21,989 bases of DNA. It comes from a virus. A program made the position numbers and the translations under genes. The stretch covers positions 1 to 21,989 of IMG/VR virus record IMGVR_UViG_3300036886_000459; one strand, given 5' to 3'. Below, piece by piece: positions 1 through 10,398 of the stretch. How positions within the stretch are numbered: position 1 is the stretch's first letter; each line of letters opens with the position of its first letter. The notes beneath the pieces are model-generated. The model saw only the letters and a program-made list of their open reading frames with translations. It did no database searches and was not told the origin of the DNA.

Positions 1-282
1 TTACGTAAAACAAAAATACTTAATAATATATTAAGTAATGCAAAGTATGGTATATATTCAAGTCAATTACCGTTGGATAATCAGGTTGTTGTTGGTAATA
101 TTATTTATGGTATGATCGACGGAATTAATCTTAATAATAAATTGTTAAATGCCTATAATAATACTATAGTTGATTTTACAAATATAGGAATAAACCTTAC
201 GGCAAATGTTGGTGATTATAGTATAAAAAATTGTTTGATACAAAAAGGAACAACTGGTTCCAGTTGTTTTTCAGAGGTTTAA
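1..282 (+). CDS. 5'-partial end of a beta-helix tail protein, apparently split by a frameshift
   Basis: The frame is open from base 1, so the true start lies outside the window, and it stops at a TAA at 280-282. The residues have the Asn/Ile/Gly-rich rhythm of a right-handed parallel beta-helix, for example VVVGNIIYGMIDGINL and AYNNTIVDFTNIGINL. The same rhythm occurs several times in the downstream protein, as in NNLIYGSTNGI and YNNTVIATTTGI. The last residues (YSIKNC...SCFSEV) align with the middle of a repeat unit in the next gene (YSINNI...). The next frame resumes at the matching point (SSLISYCI against SSANISYCI). I therefore infer that this is the same polypeptide as the gene starting at 285, interrupted by an indel. 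It could also be a genuine gene end, because an ATG with an AGAGG upstream follows two bases after the stop. Virion location is inferred from the neighbours. Confidence 0.7.
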   Translation, partial: LRKTKILNNILSNAKYGIYSSQLPLDNQVVVGNIIYGMIDGINLNNKLLNAYNNTIVDFTNIGINLTANVGDYSIKNCLIQKGTTGSSCFSEV

Positions 283-284
283 GA

Positions 285-3200
285 ATGAGTAGCCTAATAA
301 GTTATTGTATCACTGATGATGAATCAATACCAGATGCTTCAGGTAATCATATTGATACACCTATACTTTTTAAAGACTCATTAAACAATGATTTTAGACT
401 TGATCCTAAAGCCGACGACCCCGCTATACGTCTTGGTTTAGATTTATCTACTGATGATTATTTTCCATTTGATAAAGATATTTCAGGAAATAAAATAGAT
501 GATACGTGGCAGATAGGTGCATCTCATTTTACCAGAGAATTAAGAATCGCTATTGGTAATCCTTCTTATACTGATTTAAAAACAGGTACACCTACAATTA
601 TTATAGAAGATGGAATATTAACTTTTAGTGAAGCTCAAAACAATGAAAATTTATGCAGTGGATGTTTTGTTCTTTTCGGGTTAGGTCAAGCTGTTGTGTT
701 GTATGAAAAAATAATAGATATTTATAACCCTAATAAAAAATGGTTGGTTACTGAACCAATAACTGGAAGTGCAAATATAAACCAACTTGAACCAATAAGT
801 GTTGGTTCTATAACTGTTCAATTTAACAATCTTTATCAGGTTTTATATAATTCTAATGTTGGTTTTCCTGGTTTATATTACAGTAATAACGATAGTTTTG
901 ATTATATAATAAACGATTTAAAAGCAACTGTTTATTGTTCATATGGACCATCTGATTTGGGTTCTAAAATTCATACCAGTTTATTGTTTGATGAAACAAG
1001 AAACCTTACAATTAAAACACCTAACGATAAAACAAAAGACTGTAACATAAGTCGCAGACATTATGGTGTTTATGATTCAAGAAAATGGTATGCTACCGGA
1101 GGAACCCATTTCCAAACACCTGTAGCAGTAAATATTGATTATGTTACATTAGATGGGCTACAATTATCATCACAAACACATGGAATAACTGTTACTACTA
1201 AAAATTATGCCATAACCAATAATATACTTTTTAATAGTATAGATAATGGAATAAATATTGATAACAGCAATCCAAGCGACCAATCTATTATAGCTAATAA
1301 TCTTATTTATAATTATAATGGAAGCGGTTTATATATAAAGAATTACAATTTTGATAATCATAATTCTAAGACAATAATTTATAGTAATACAATTATTGGC
1401 GGTGAATATGGTATTAAAATTGAAATGAGTAACGAGTTTAAATACACCAATGAAGCCTATTTAAAAAACAACCTCGTACAAGACGCTACAATTAGGGATT
1501 ATTTTGTCCCATGCCTAAACCCGAACATTACTTTGTTTGAGTCCTGCTGGTCCAGCGATACTTCTATATTTGATTATACAGGTAGGCTTAATAAAAGCTT
1601 TATTAAGGTTCATTTTTCAAATAAGGTTAATAATGATTACAGACTTACTTTTTATGATTCATTAAACATGCCGGACTGTGCCATTTTATCTACAGATCCT
1701 TTGTATCAGATATATAACGATTTTAAAAATTGTAGTAATTCATTGTATAAATGGACAGTTGGATGCGATAACTATGCTGTTATAAATTATAGAATAGTTA
1801 ATTTTTCTGTAGGAAACAATAGTTTTTCCCCCAGTTTTACAGCAACTATTAAAAATAGTATTTTAACGTTTAGTTCAACTTTTTCAAATCCTATAGGCGT
1901 AGGAGATAAAATAGAATATTCTGGTGGAACATGTTATCTTTCTGATAAGGGTACCTCAAACATTTGGGCTGTAAGGACTGCTACTGGAGATGCTGTTGCT
2001 GATGTAACAGACGCCGTAATAACTTCTATACAAAGAGAAGCGACAGATATCCCTACCGCCTTTGCTGATTTAGAAGCCAATGTAACTAAAAATGTTACAA
2101 ATTTTGGTATCAATGTATTTATATGGTGTTATAATGATTCTGTTCCTGATACAACACCAGTTATAATTGATACAGACTGGATTTGTGATTCTGACCATAA
2201 GATACAAATATTAACGCCATACGATCATTTAACTCAATGTAAATCCAGTCAAAGAAATGCAGGCATATGGACTTCATCTGCATACACTTTGAACATAACA
2301 GGGACACCGGCAATAATTTTAAACTCAGGATTTATTGATATTATTGGTCTTCAAATAGAAACTGTAAGTAGTGCTTATAATGGTATTAATTTAGGAATTA
2401 ATTTAAATTCAAATATCATTAAAAACAATATTATAAGAAATGTAATTATAGGAATTAATGGACCAAATTCAAATACAAATATTTATATTTTAAACAATCT
2501 TATTTATGGAAGCACAAACGGAATAGCGGCACAAAATGTTTTTGTTTATAATAACACTGTTATTGCAACAACTACAGGCATTAATTTATTATTAGACCCA
2601 GGTTCATATTCTATTAATAATATTGTTGGACCTGCGACTATAACTAGTTATGCTGGATTAGATTCTTCAGCAAACATATCTTATTGTATAGCCCATGATG
2701 CTACGGCTATCGGATCTAATTGTTTTAACAACGTTGTTTTACAATATGTAGACCCGTCAAATAAAGACTACCACCTTAACAGAGCTGATTGGCAGGCTAT
2801 AAACCAAGGTCTTGATATAAACAATATTGGTAGAAATTTTTCCATAGGTTTTGATGACAACCCTGATATAGAAACAATACAACTATACTTTTCGATAAGT
2901 CCAAATACAAATGACTTTAAAACGTCAATTGATTTAAATCTATATGTAACAATTTCTGGTGGTTTGGCTATTTTTAGCCTTGACCAGGTTGATGACAATG
3001 TGGGTGTTGGAAACTCTGTTATATATAATGGTACTAATGAATGTTTTCTATCAAAACGCATAAGTTATTCTCAATGGGAAGTAATAGATAAATTCGGTAG
3101 GGTACCAACCAACATAATTAATAGTCCTGTTGTATCTATAAAACATAAGTTTAACGATATTAATACAGCTGTTGAAAGCGGTCATGGGATAAAACTATTG

Positions 3201-6200
3201 TTAACCGACGTTAATACTAGCGGACCTGAATTTAATTCATTAAAAAAATCTAAGTATCAAATAAATTTATCTGTTTATAAATCAAATACGTTTTACAACA
3301 CAAGTGTTGTAATACAAGATTACGAATGCGATGAAGATAATTACCTAAAAATTTATACCCCTTATGATTTAACCAATGAATGTAATACCAAACAGCGCCA
3401 CAATGGATGGTATCATAATCCTGAAATAACATCCGCAGCAGCAATTAAAAAACTTTCAGATGTTCTTGGAAACGTAATAGACATACAATCACCATATATT
3501 GTTATAGAGGGTTTAATTATAATTTGTCACAACAACAAAGGTGTGTCTTTTGAAAATGCAGTCAATTCAAAAGTTGTTGGGTGTATTATAGAAGATCCAG
3601 ATACTGGTATTATAAATAATACAAGTGGCTCGGTTATAATAGCGAACAATATTATTTATGGGTGCTATGAATATGGAATAAAGACCAGTGGAAACGATAT
3701 CGTTTATAATAATACTATAGTGTCAAAAAACAAAAATGGAATATATAACTCATCAACTGACACCGTTATAAACAACATAGTTGATATTACAAACATTTCT
3801 TATAACGGATATAATGATAATACCAACATTAAGTTTTGTTTAAGCAGAGATGCCTCTGCCGGAACCAATAATAACTGTCAAAATAATATAACCTTAGTTT
3901 ATAAAAATGTAGGTCTTAATAATTATATCACCTCAAATAATGAAGTCATTGATACAGGAATGCAGTTGGTACAGGATAGTAATTATGGTTTCTCGGTAGA
4001 TTCCAAGGGTTATAGCAGACCAAGGAGCTGGGGATTGGGCGCTAATGAATTTGAACCTGTTAAAGTTTTTTATGCTATTGGAATGAGCAATAATGATTTT
4101 TCAACAAAACCTGGTTTTGGTGGTTTAAATTTCAGTATAGTAAATGAAACAGAAAACGGTGTTAATATATTCAGTAAAATAATATTTACCACAAATCAGG
4201 TTGATAGTGGTATTGGTGTTGGTAATCAGGTTAAACAATTGGGTAATCCAGATTTTAATTGTATTCTGAAAGAAAAAATTAATAACAGGGAATGGGTTGT
4301 AACTGATTTTGACGGGCTTCCATTAGATTCATTATTAAGCGGTCAGGTTGGAAGTATTAACAGGATTTATGGAACATTGTATGAATCTGTTTCTGATAAT
4401 AAATCTAGCCTTGTCTCAAAAAACATTCAATTAAATTTAGTTTGTTATAATGATTCGGTTAACGATATATATCCTGTTGACTTAACGGGTTTTGTTTGTG
4501 ATAAGAGAAGTTATCTTCGTATATTCACCCCTCATGACAATATCAAAGAAGTTAATTCTACACAACGCCATGATGGCAATATAAACAACGGATATGGAAT
4601 AAGATCCACATCTTCTGGATATATGATATATGCTTCAGGTGTTGACTATCTTGAAATAGAAGGCTTGTGCATTAAAGAATATGGAAACAATCTAAGTTCA
4701 GGTATAGTAATAGAAGGTTCTGTTAATACCTTAATATCAAAAAATATAATTGAAGTTTATGGTGATGGGGTAAATATAACAAACGTAGCGCCAAGATCAA
4801 ATTATTTTATAGTTAATAATCTTATATATAATTGTTATGGAGATGGAATAAAGATTGAAAATTTGACCGCTACAACTTATTCAAAAGCTTTTATTTATAA
4901 TAATACAATGTATAATTGCAGGCGTGGAGTTTGTTTTTCAAATCCGACATATTTTACATCACCAATGTCTGCAGAATGTATTGATAATATATGTCAGAAT
5001 TCAAGGTATCAGGATTTTGTATGCGATTACTTTAATTCATCGTTTTTCTTAATTAAAAACTGTATAAGCAAAGACTATTCAGCCGGTATATTTGGTGGAA
5101 CAGAAAATTATAAAAATACTATAATAAACTTTGCAAATAAAGATAACGAAAACTTTTATCTTGGATCGACGGATTATCCTGCTTTAAAAACAGGATTAAA
5201 TCTATTATCAACTCCGTTGTATTTTTTTAATGATGACAACACCGACATGATAAGGGATTGGGATCGTGGTGCCTTTGAGATGGTTAATGTTGCCGGTACC
5301 GGAGAACTGGTAGTAACACCCGTTACCATGGAATGTAGTTGTGCAATACTTGATACAGCGCCAACACTTGTCTTACATTTACGTAAAGATATAGATAATT
5401 TGTTACCAGATGTTCTTGATAAATATCAGTTTTTTACAATTGATGGTTATCCAGGCTCGACTACAACGACAAGTAGTCCCGAACGAATAAGTCTTAATGA
5501 ATTTTTAGATTTATATCGATTTTATGATTCTTATAATATTGAAATAAACATACAGGGTGGAATGACCGTTCCTGTTGGTGAATTTAAATTAAGACCAAGA
5601 GGTACAGGTTTATCGGTTATCATTCAAACGTATCCACCTGAGCTTAAAAATAATAGTACCAATATAGCTTCATTGATATATCCAGAAGATGGAATGGTAG
5701 ATACAAACAGTAACCAGAAATTATTAACCTTTAAAAATATTAAAATCTATTCAACTGATGATTTTTATGATAATTATTTAATACAATATAGTGGAACACA
5801 TAATGTTAAATTTGTTAATTGCATAGTTCAATTAAATCTTGAGGCCATTTCAATAATTCCAACCATGGCAATAGAAGCCATAAATACTACTTTTATTTAT
5901 AGAAATAGTAATGATAGCAATACATTATTTTTAGTTAATAACATAGACTATTCAGTAAATAGAATATATAATTCAGAAATAATAACTTATAGAAATTCTG
6001 ATATAAGTTTTAGTACATCACAACTACAGACAAACGATATAATATCAAATGTATTAACATATAATTATAGCTCAATAAAACTTTTAACAATCAACAATGT
6101 CGTAAAACCAAATTGTCTTGAAAATACAGATCCTGTTTTTGAACAAGGAAGTTTTTATGTACAAGATTTTGATGTAAGCGTGGTAATGGCATGTAATTTT

Positions 6201-6812
6201 AAACCTGAACTAAACTCTCCGGTATTCGATGCTGGCAATAACAACTTTGTAATAGGTATAGATACCGATATTATAAACAACAATAGAATCTTTAATCGTA
6301 GAATAGTGGATATAGGACCATATGAACTACAGATACACAATCTGACTTTTAAATCGACTGATATAGAATCTATATATCAGGACAAATTATTTTTAATGGA
6401 TGAATTACATTATTTTAAAGGTACCGAATTAAATCTTTACGATTTATATTATAACTTTTATAATAACACCGATTATAGAATAGATTTCGCCAGAGAAAGT
6501 AAAATAATAATGGTATTAAAAGAAATGAATAATGATTTTATCTTAATAACAGATAAAGAAGATATTCTTGTCTCTGAGTTTGAAGCTTATTATGACAATT
6601 CAAATAGCGCAATAGTAATAACTAAAAATAATGCTTTTTTTGGAAACCTATTCAACAATATATTTAAGGACAGTAGATACTCATTTAAATTCGACGAGGC
6701 AAACCACAAGTTTTCGGTTTATCTTATCGATACTTTTAACAAAGGCGCTTCTGGAGATAAAAATTTTGTTAATAATGTCAGGTTTGGTGGAGCGCCAGTC
6801 TTAATAAACTAA
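285..6812 (+). CDS. Giant modular right-handed beta-helix protein, probable tail fibre or tailspike
   Basis: About 2,175 residues from ATG 285, which has AGAGG seven bases upstream. The same frame is open back to a TTG at 231. Four tandem modules begin near bases 547, 1800, 2885 and 4070. Each has a beta-rich domain of roughly 100 residues (GVGDKIEYSGG, then W-x-V), a conserved joint (TP[NYH]D, then usually QRH), a right-handed beta-helix full of NN-x-IY-G and YNNT turns, and a closing motif G-[LM]-x-L/I...D...[WD]-x-G-A-x-E. The C-terminal part, after about base 5285, has another beta-helix and ends that section with SPVFDAGNNN...DIGPYELQ, a pattern common in secreted and phage beta-helix proteins. 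No signal peptide is visible. Folds of this kind in phages usually bind or cut host surface polysaccharide. No catalytic site is recognised here, so the adhesin or depolymerase role is inference. The gene begins the preserved part of a virion operon and is followed nine bases later by the next gene. Confidence 0.8.
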   Translation: MSSLISYCITDDESIPDASGNHIDTPILFKDSLNNDFRLDPKADDPAIRLGLDLSTDDYFPFDKDISGNKIDDTWQIGASHFTRELRIAIGNPSYTDLKTGTPTIIIEDGILTFSEAQNNENLCSGCFVLFGLGQAVVLYEKIIDIYNPNKKWLVTEPITGSANINQLEPISVGSITVQFNNLYQVLYNSNVGFPGLYYSNNDSFDYIINDLKATVYCSYGPSDLGSKIHTSLLFDETRNLTIKTPNDKTKDCNISRRHYGVYDSRKWYATGGTHFQTPVAVNIDYVTLDGLQLSSQTHGITVTTKNYAITNNILFNSIDNGINIDNSNPSDQSIIANNLIYNYNGSGLYIKNYNFDNHNSKTIIYSNTIIGGEYGIKIEMSNEFKYTNEAYLKNNLVQDATIRDYFVPCLNPNITLFESCWSSDTSIFDYTGRLNKSFIKVHFSNKVNNDYRLTFYDSLNMPDCAILSTDPLYQIYNDFKNCSNSLYKWTVGCDNYAVINYRIVNFSVGNNSFSPSFTATIKNSILTFSSTFSNPIGVGDKIEYSGGTCYLSDKGTSNIWAVRTATGDAVADVTDAVITSIQREATDIPTAFADLEANVTKNVTNFGINVFIWCYNDSVPDTTPVIIDTDWICDSDHKIQILTPYDHLTQCKSSQRNAGIWTSSAYTLNITGTPAIILNSGFIDIIGLQIETVSSAYNGINLGINLNSNIIKNNIIRNVIIGINGPNSNTNIYILNNLIYGSTNGIAAQNVFVYNNTVIATTTGINLLLDPGSYSINNIVGPATITSYAGLDSSANISYCIAHDATAIGSNCFNNVVLQYVDPSNKDYHLNRADWQAINQGLDINNIGRNFSIGFDDNPDIETIQLYFSISPNTNDFKTSIDLNLYVTISGGLAIFSLDQVDDNVGVGNSVIYNGTNECFLSKRISYSQWEVIDKFGRVPTNIINSPVVSIKHKFNDINTAVESGHGIKLLLTDVNTSGPEFNSLKKSKYQINLSVYKSNTFYNTSVVIQDYECDEDNYLKIYTPYDLTNECNTKQRHNGWYHNPEITSAAAIKKLSDVLGNVIDIQSPYIVIEGLIIICHNNKGVSFENAVNSKVVGCIIEDPDTGIINNTSGSVIIANNIIYGCYEYGIKTSGNDIVYNNTIVSKNKNGIYNSSTDTVINNIVDITNISYNGYNDNTNIKFCLSRDASAGTNNNCQNNITLVYKNVGLNNYITSNNEVIDTGMQLVQDSNYGFSVDSKGYSRPRSWGLGANEFEPVKVFYAIGMSNNDFSTKPGFGGLNFSIVNETENGVNIFSKIIFTTNQVDSGIGVGNQVKQLGNPDFNCILKEKINNREWVVTDFDGLPLDSLLSGQVGSINRIYGTLYESVSDNKSSLVSKNIQLNLVCYNDSVNDIYPVDLTGFVCDKRSYLRIFTPHDNIKEVNSTQRHDGNINNGYGIRSTSSGYMIYASGVDYLEIEGLCIKEYGNNLSSGIVIEGSVNTLISKNIIEVYGDGVNITNVAPRSNYFIVNNLIYNCYGDGIKIENLTATTYSKAFIYNNTMYNCRRGVCFSNPTYFTSPMSAECIDNICQNSRYQDFVCDYFNSSFFLIKNCISKDYSAGIFGGTENYKNTIINFANKDNENFYLGSTDYPALKTGLNLLSTPLYFFNDDNTDMIRDWDRGAFEMVNVAGTGELVVTPVTMECSCAILDTAPTLVLHLRKDIDNLLPDVLDKYQFFTIDGYPGSTTTTSSPERISLNEFLDLYRFYDSYNIEINIQGGMTVPVGEFKLRPRGTGLSVIIQTYPPELKNNSTNIASLIYPEDGMVDTNSNQKLLTFKNIKIYSTDDFYDNYLIQYSGTHNVKFVNCIVQLNLEAISIIPTMAIEAINTTFIYRNSNDSNTLFLVNNIDYSVNRIYNSEIITYRNSDISFSTSQLQTNDIISNVLTYNYSSIKLLTINNVVKPNCLENTDPVFEQGSFYVQDFDVSVVMACNFKPELNSPVFDAGNNNFVIGIDTDIINNNRIFNRRIVDIGPYELQIHNLTFKSTDIESIYQDKLFLMDELHYFKGTELNLYDLYYNFYNNTDYRIDFARESKIIMVLKEMNNDFILITDKEDILVSEFEAYYDNSNSAIVITKNNAFFGNLFNNIFKDSRYSFKFDEANHKFSVYLIDTFNKGASGDKNFVNNVRFGGAPVLIN
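547..5283 (+). repeat. Four tandem protein-level modules of 360-420 residues
   Basis: Successive modules begin near 547, 1800, 2885 and 4070 and the last ends near 5283, giving spacings of about 1253, 1085, 1185 and 1213 bases. Alignable anchors are AIGNPSYTDLK, SVGNNSFSPSF, SISPNTNDFK and AIGMSNNDFS at the starts. Internal anchors are TPNDKTKDCNISRRH, TPYDHLTQCKSSQRN, TPYDLTNECNTKQRH and TPHDNIKEVNSTQRH. The DNA has diverged, so the repeat is seen only in protein. The stretch before 547 is the tail of at least one earlier module. Confidence 0.75.
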
Positions 6813-6821
6813 AGGATAGCT

Positions 6822-9800
6822 ATGAGATTTGTAAATACTAATAGATCAACCAAGGCTACCGACGTTATATCGGGGCTTTCAGATACAATTAATTTTATTG
6901 CTGGTGGAGTTGCTAAAGGAAACGCTATAGATAGCTTTTCCTGGGTGGCTGAATTTTTATTTAAGTATCCTAAAAATACCAAGATAAATCCTCATATTGC
7001 ATATATATCATTTTTTAGTGATAAAGAAATAATGTATGAGGAATTTGGTAATGTAGAAAGAATAACTGAAAATTATTCATTTTTTAATACGGTGATAAGA
7101 CAGGTTTTACCGGAGAATAGTTTTGAATTGACACGAAAACAATATACATCAGTGAGTAATAACAAGGCTGATTTTGATCTTATAGAATATCTTAATGTTT
7201 CTGACCAGATAAAATTTAATCATACAGACAACGATTCATATGAAATAGGCGGAGTATGGGAAAGTAAGGATTACAACCATGGCTATTGGAGAGCACCTGC
7301 CTTTATTGCCAATGGTTACAGGGAACATCTTGATGGAATCATGAACGGCTTTGATAAATATTATTGGAGCGGTCAAAACACCGATTCTGTAATAGAATTA
7401 AAAAGAGGTTCTGTTTTTTTAAGTCCTTTTGGAGAAGATTTACCAACCGAGTCTGCCGCAGAAATTACGGCAATTATTCCTACCGCTTTTATCGAAGATA
7501 ACAGTCTTATTAAAAGAATGATTGATGTAAAATTTAATATAGCAAATCCTAAATATTTTTATTTCGATTTAAATAACGAATGGGTTTGTTATTATAATGA
7601 CACAAAACATTATTATGACCAATCGTATTCTCCCTATTATGGAATCGTTAATTATTATAATAATGATTGGAAGAGAATACCTTATAGATCGATACCGTTA
7701 CAGTATTACAATAAAACGATATTCTTTCCTGCTATAATAAGAAATAATATCCTTGAACCGGCCAAGATAATTTCACAATGGGTACAGCCACAAAATGGTC
7801 AGATGACGTTTAATAATGGAGTACATCTTGGAAAGCCTGAAGATCAATCGAGGATAGTTTATAATATATGCAAACACATGATTGATAATACAGGGGCGGT
7901 AGGAAAGAAAGTTGGTTCTGAATATCTATATAGCGGTATAGACGTTGATACGGAGAGAAATAGGCGTTATTCAGCGGTGGTGATGACTGAACCATATTTT
8001 GTAACCGAGCCAATTTGCGGTGGAGAGATTGTAAGCTATATGTTTGTCGATAGGTGGAACAACCCTATTAAATCTTTTTCTGCAGATAATCCTGATATGT
8101 TTTTAAAGATAAAAGCAGGTAAGAATATAATACAGGAAATAGATAATTTATTAAGTATGAAAGATTATAATACGGATATAATTGAGACAGTTTCTATAAA
8201 TGATCCGGTTTCAAAACAAAATTCTTTTAGTAGCGTTACTGATAATTATTATAAAACATTTACAAATATAATAACCAGGCAGGAAGATTATTGTGATGAC
8301 CTTGTTGGAAAAAATTTTGTAAAAGGTATTGTTGGAATTGGTAACCATACTGTATTTACTGTTTCTGGTGATTCAAGATATTCTGATAGTCTAAGAAAAA
8401 TAAATGGATTAGGCTTTATATCAAAAACAAATATTGATTCAAGTGGTAATATTACCGGAACATCAAATATTTTAAATCTTTATTGTTCAAATTATAGCCC
8501 AATAGATTCTGGTAATCCACCAAGTTCTATATCTTTTGTTGATTCATCTTTAATAAATAGTACTTATGCTAATGAACAATTTAAGCCAATGTTAAAATTG
8601 CCTGGTATAAATGGTTACATAAAAATAATTGAAAAAAATAACCATTTTAAAATAACAAGGGCCAGAGATGGATTATACGAAGTAATTTATAATGTTGAAT
8701 TTCCATTCTGTCCAGGGTCATATTCTGAAAGATTAGCGATGAATTTTACTGATTATAAAGAAACCTGTGTATTAAAAAAACTGTCTTATATTAATGCAGG
8801 TTCTCAAATTATCGGTGATACGGTTCATCATACCATTGATGGAAATAATGATAGGTATGTACCTTTTGCAGACGACTCTTTTACAGCTCATACGGTATTG
8901 TCACAATATGATGGTTCTGGTTCGGTATCGACAAATTCATTTAAAATTGGGGGTGGATTAAGTGGCCTGGTGTCTTCCAGGGAAAATATAATAAACTATC
9001 CGTCTGATATGGTTTGGACAACCGAACAGTTTAATTTATTATCATTATTAAAACCTCGTGAAACAAATTATAGAACATACGGAACCTACGATCTACATCT
9101 ATCAGACAATCTAAAAGACAGGAAACTATTTTGTTTAAGTGATAATAGGCAATGGAAATATGCCGACGATAATTACATATCGTACATAGGAAATGAAAAC
9201 CCGAGCTATGTATGCGAAATAGACGTATCAACACTGTTCAAAAATTTCACTGATTACCAGGCTTTAAACGCCGCTCTTCCGGATGTAAAACGGTGGTTAT
9301 ACGCATACTTCTCAGGATTTGCAAACACAATGTTAGATGCTGATACATCGATAGACGATAGAAATTCAGGTGATGAATACAAGCCTGTTACCGAAAAAGT
9401 AAGCACCATGTATAATAACGATCTATCGACAGGCGATACCAAGTCTGGTATCGTTATAGAGACCTGGGACAAACAGCTTAGTAATTGGAGGCCACTATCA
9501 GTAGGCAGCTACGATTCACAGTGTGTGCCGGGAAAATCAATAATTAATGGAGTTCATATAAGTGACGACCCCGACGACCCAACCGATGGATTATTATATA
9601 TTACAAATCTTACACAAAACGAAGTATCCTATGATCTTTATACTGCAATAATTGGATATGTTGACGAAAACGGCGTCTTTAAATTTCCCGATTCTGTTAA
9701 TTATGGTACCGATAAAGATATATTAAGTGGAAAATCAAATCTGGTTTTGCTTAATAATTTAAACAATAAAACATATCATATTATATATATAGAACCGTTT

Positions 9801-10340
9801 AGCGGGACAACCGAAGGTTTCAGGCAATTATACAAGGCGTGGATTTTTTATGATCCAACTAATACCTTACCTGTATTGAATCCAGAAGATTTTAATACAG
9901 GTGATAGTGGCCCATTATCTATCTATGAACCGATAAAACAGATAAGCAAGGACGTTTCATTTGAATTATATACAAGTCAGGCCGTACAAGGGATTGTTGA
10001 TAATATTATAACAAGGTTTATAGATATAAAGTCAGTATCTGGGTCCGGAGACCAAACAGAATATGAAAGATATATAAACGACAATAAGTTGTATTTCAGG
10101 ATAAGAGTTATTAAAAATAAGAATTATCAAGTTTCCTATGAAAACCTTGGTGAAAGCATGATACAATATGTAGGAGATAGTATAAAGGCCAACACTCTTC
10201 CTAAAAAACAATGGTCTAACTTCCCATGGACATCAGACGGTGGTTCACACTTTGATACAATATTTGACTGGAAAAAAATTGAAACCAAGGAAATTATAAG
10301 AAAATTTGGGATGTCTTATTTTAAATGTGCATCCAGGTAA
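6822..10340 (+). CDS. Large (1172-residue) putative virion structural protein, no recognised family
   Basis: The ATG at 6822 has AAGGA six bases upstream and lies nine bases after the previous stop, so it belongs to the same operon. The protein is soluble-looking, with no signal peptide or membrane segment. It is rich in Tyr, Asn, Asp and Ile, as is common for beta-rich tail and baseplate proteins. I recognise no domain. Local aromatic-rich stretches occur, for example NDWKRIPYRSIPLQYYNKTI and YFYFDLNNEWVCYYND. The C-terminus is less repetitive (FGMSYFKCASR). A size over 1,100 residues, together with a beta-helix protein on one side and a CarboxypepD-like protein on the other, points to a tail, baseplate or fibre component. 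That role rests on context only. Nothing in the sequence shows an enzyme. Confidence 0.6.
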   Translation: MRFVNTNRSTKATDVISGLSDTINFIAGGVAKGNAIDSFSWVAEFLFKYPKNTKINPHIAYISFFSDKEIMYEEFGNVERITENYSFFNTVIRQVLPENSFELTRKQYTSVSNNKADFDLIEYLNVSDQIKFNHTDNDSYEIGGVWESKDYNHGYWRAPAFIANGYREHLDGIMNGFDKYYWSGQNTDSVIELKRGSVFLSPFGEDLPTESAAEITAIIPTAFIEDNSLIKRMIDVKFNIANPKYFYFDLNNEWVCYYNDTKHYYDQSYSPYYGIVNYYNNDWKRIPYRSIPLQYYNKTIFFPAIIRNNILEPAKIISQWVQPQNGQMTFNNGVHLGKPEDQSRIVYNICKHMIDNTGAVGKKVGSEYLYSGIDVDTERNRRYSAVVMTEPYFVTEPICGGEIVSYMFVDRWNNPIKSFSADNPDMFLKIKAGKNIIQEIDNLLSMKDYNTDIIETVSINDPVSKQNSFSSVTDNYYKTFTNIITRQEDYCDDLVGKNFVKGIVGIGNHTVFTVSGDSRYSDSLRKINGLGFISKTNIDSSGNITGTSNILNLYCSNYSPIDSGNPPSSISFVDSSLINSTYANEQFKPMLKLPGINGYIKIIEKNNHFKITRARDGLYEVIYNVEFPFCPGSYSERLAMNFTDYKETCVLKKLSYINAGSQIIGDTVHHTIDGNNDRYVPFADDSFTAHTVLSQYDGSGSVSTNSFKIGGGLSGLVSSRENIINYPSDMVWTTEQFNLLSLLKPRETNYRTYGTYDLHLSDNLKDRKLFCLSDNRQWKYADDNYISYIGNENPSYVCEIDVSTLFKNFTDYQALNAALPDVKRWLYAYFSGFANTMLDADTSIDDRNSGDEYKPVTEKVSTMYNNDLSTGDTKSGIVIETWDKQLSNWRPLSVGSYDSQCVPGKSIINGVHISDDPDDPTDGLLYITNLTQNEVSYDLYTAIIGYVDENGVFKFPDSVNYGTDKDILSGKSNLVLLNNLNNKTYHIIYIEPFSGTTEGFRQLYKAWIFYDPTNTLPVLNPEDFNTGDSGPLSIYEPIKQISKDVSFELYTSQAVQGIVDNIITRFIDIKSVSGSGDQTEYERYINDNKLYFRIRVIKNKNYQVSYENLGESMIQYVGDSIKANTLPKKQWSNFPWTSDGGSHFDTIFDWKKIETKEIIRKFGMSYFKCASR

Positions 10341-10361
10341 AAAATGTATTATATTATATAA

Positions 10362-10377
10362 TGTTCAGTAATGAACA
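10362..10377. other. Perfect 6-bp inverted repeat in an intergenic gap
   Basis: TGTTCA, four-base spacer GTAA, TGAACA, in the 58-base gap between the 1172- and 366-residue genes. This is the widest gap inside the + strand virion block. It follows an AT-only run (10347-10360) and has no T tract, so it is not a typical intrinsic terminator. It could be a small operator or an RNA processing hairpin. A chance match is possible. Confidence 0.3.
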
Positions 10378-10398
10378 CTTAGAAAGTAGCAGGAACGA

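Noticed and set aside
231-284. TTG at 231 as the start of the giant beta-helix gene
   Set aside because: The residues it adds do not continue the beta-helix pattern, while the other frame over the same bases does. ATG 285 has a better site.
2768-3444. Two - strand open frames opposite the beta-helix gene
   Set aside because: They lie inside a strongly coding + strand gene, have no ribosome-binding site I can see and no recognisable motifs, so they are shadows.
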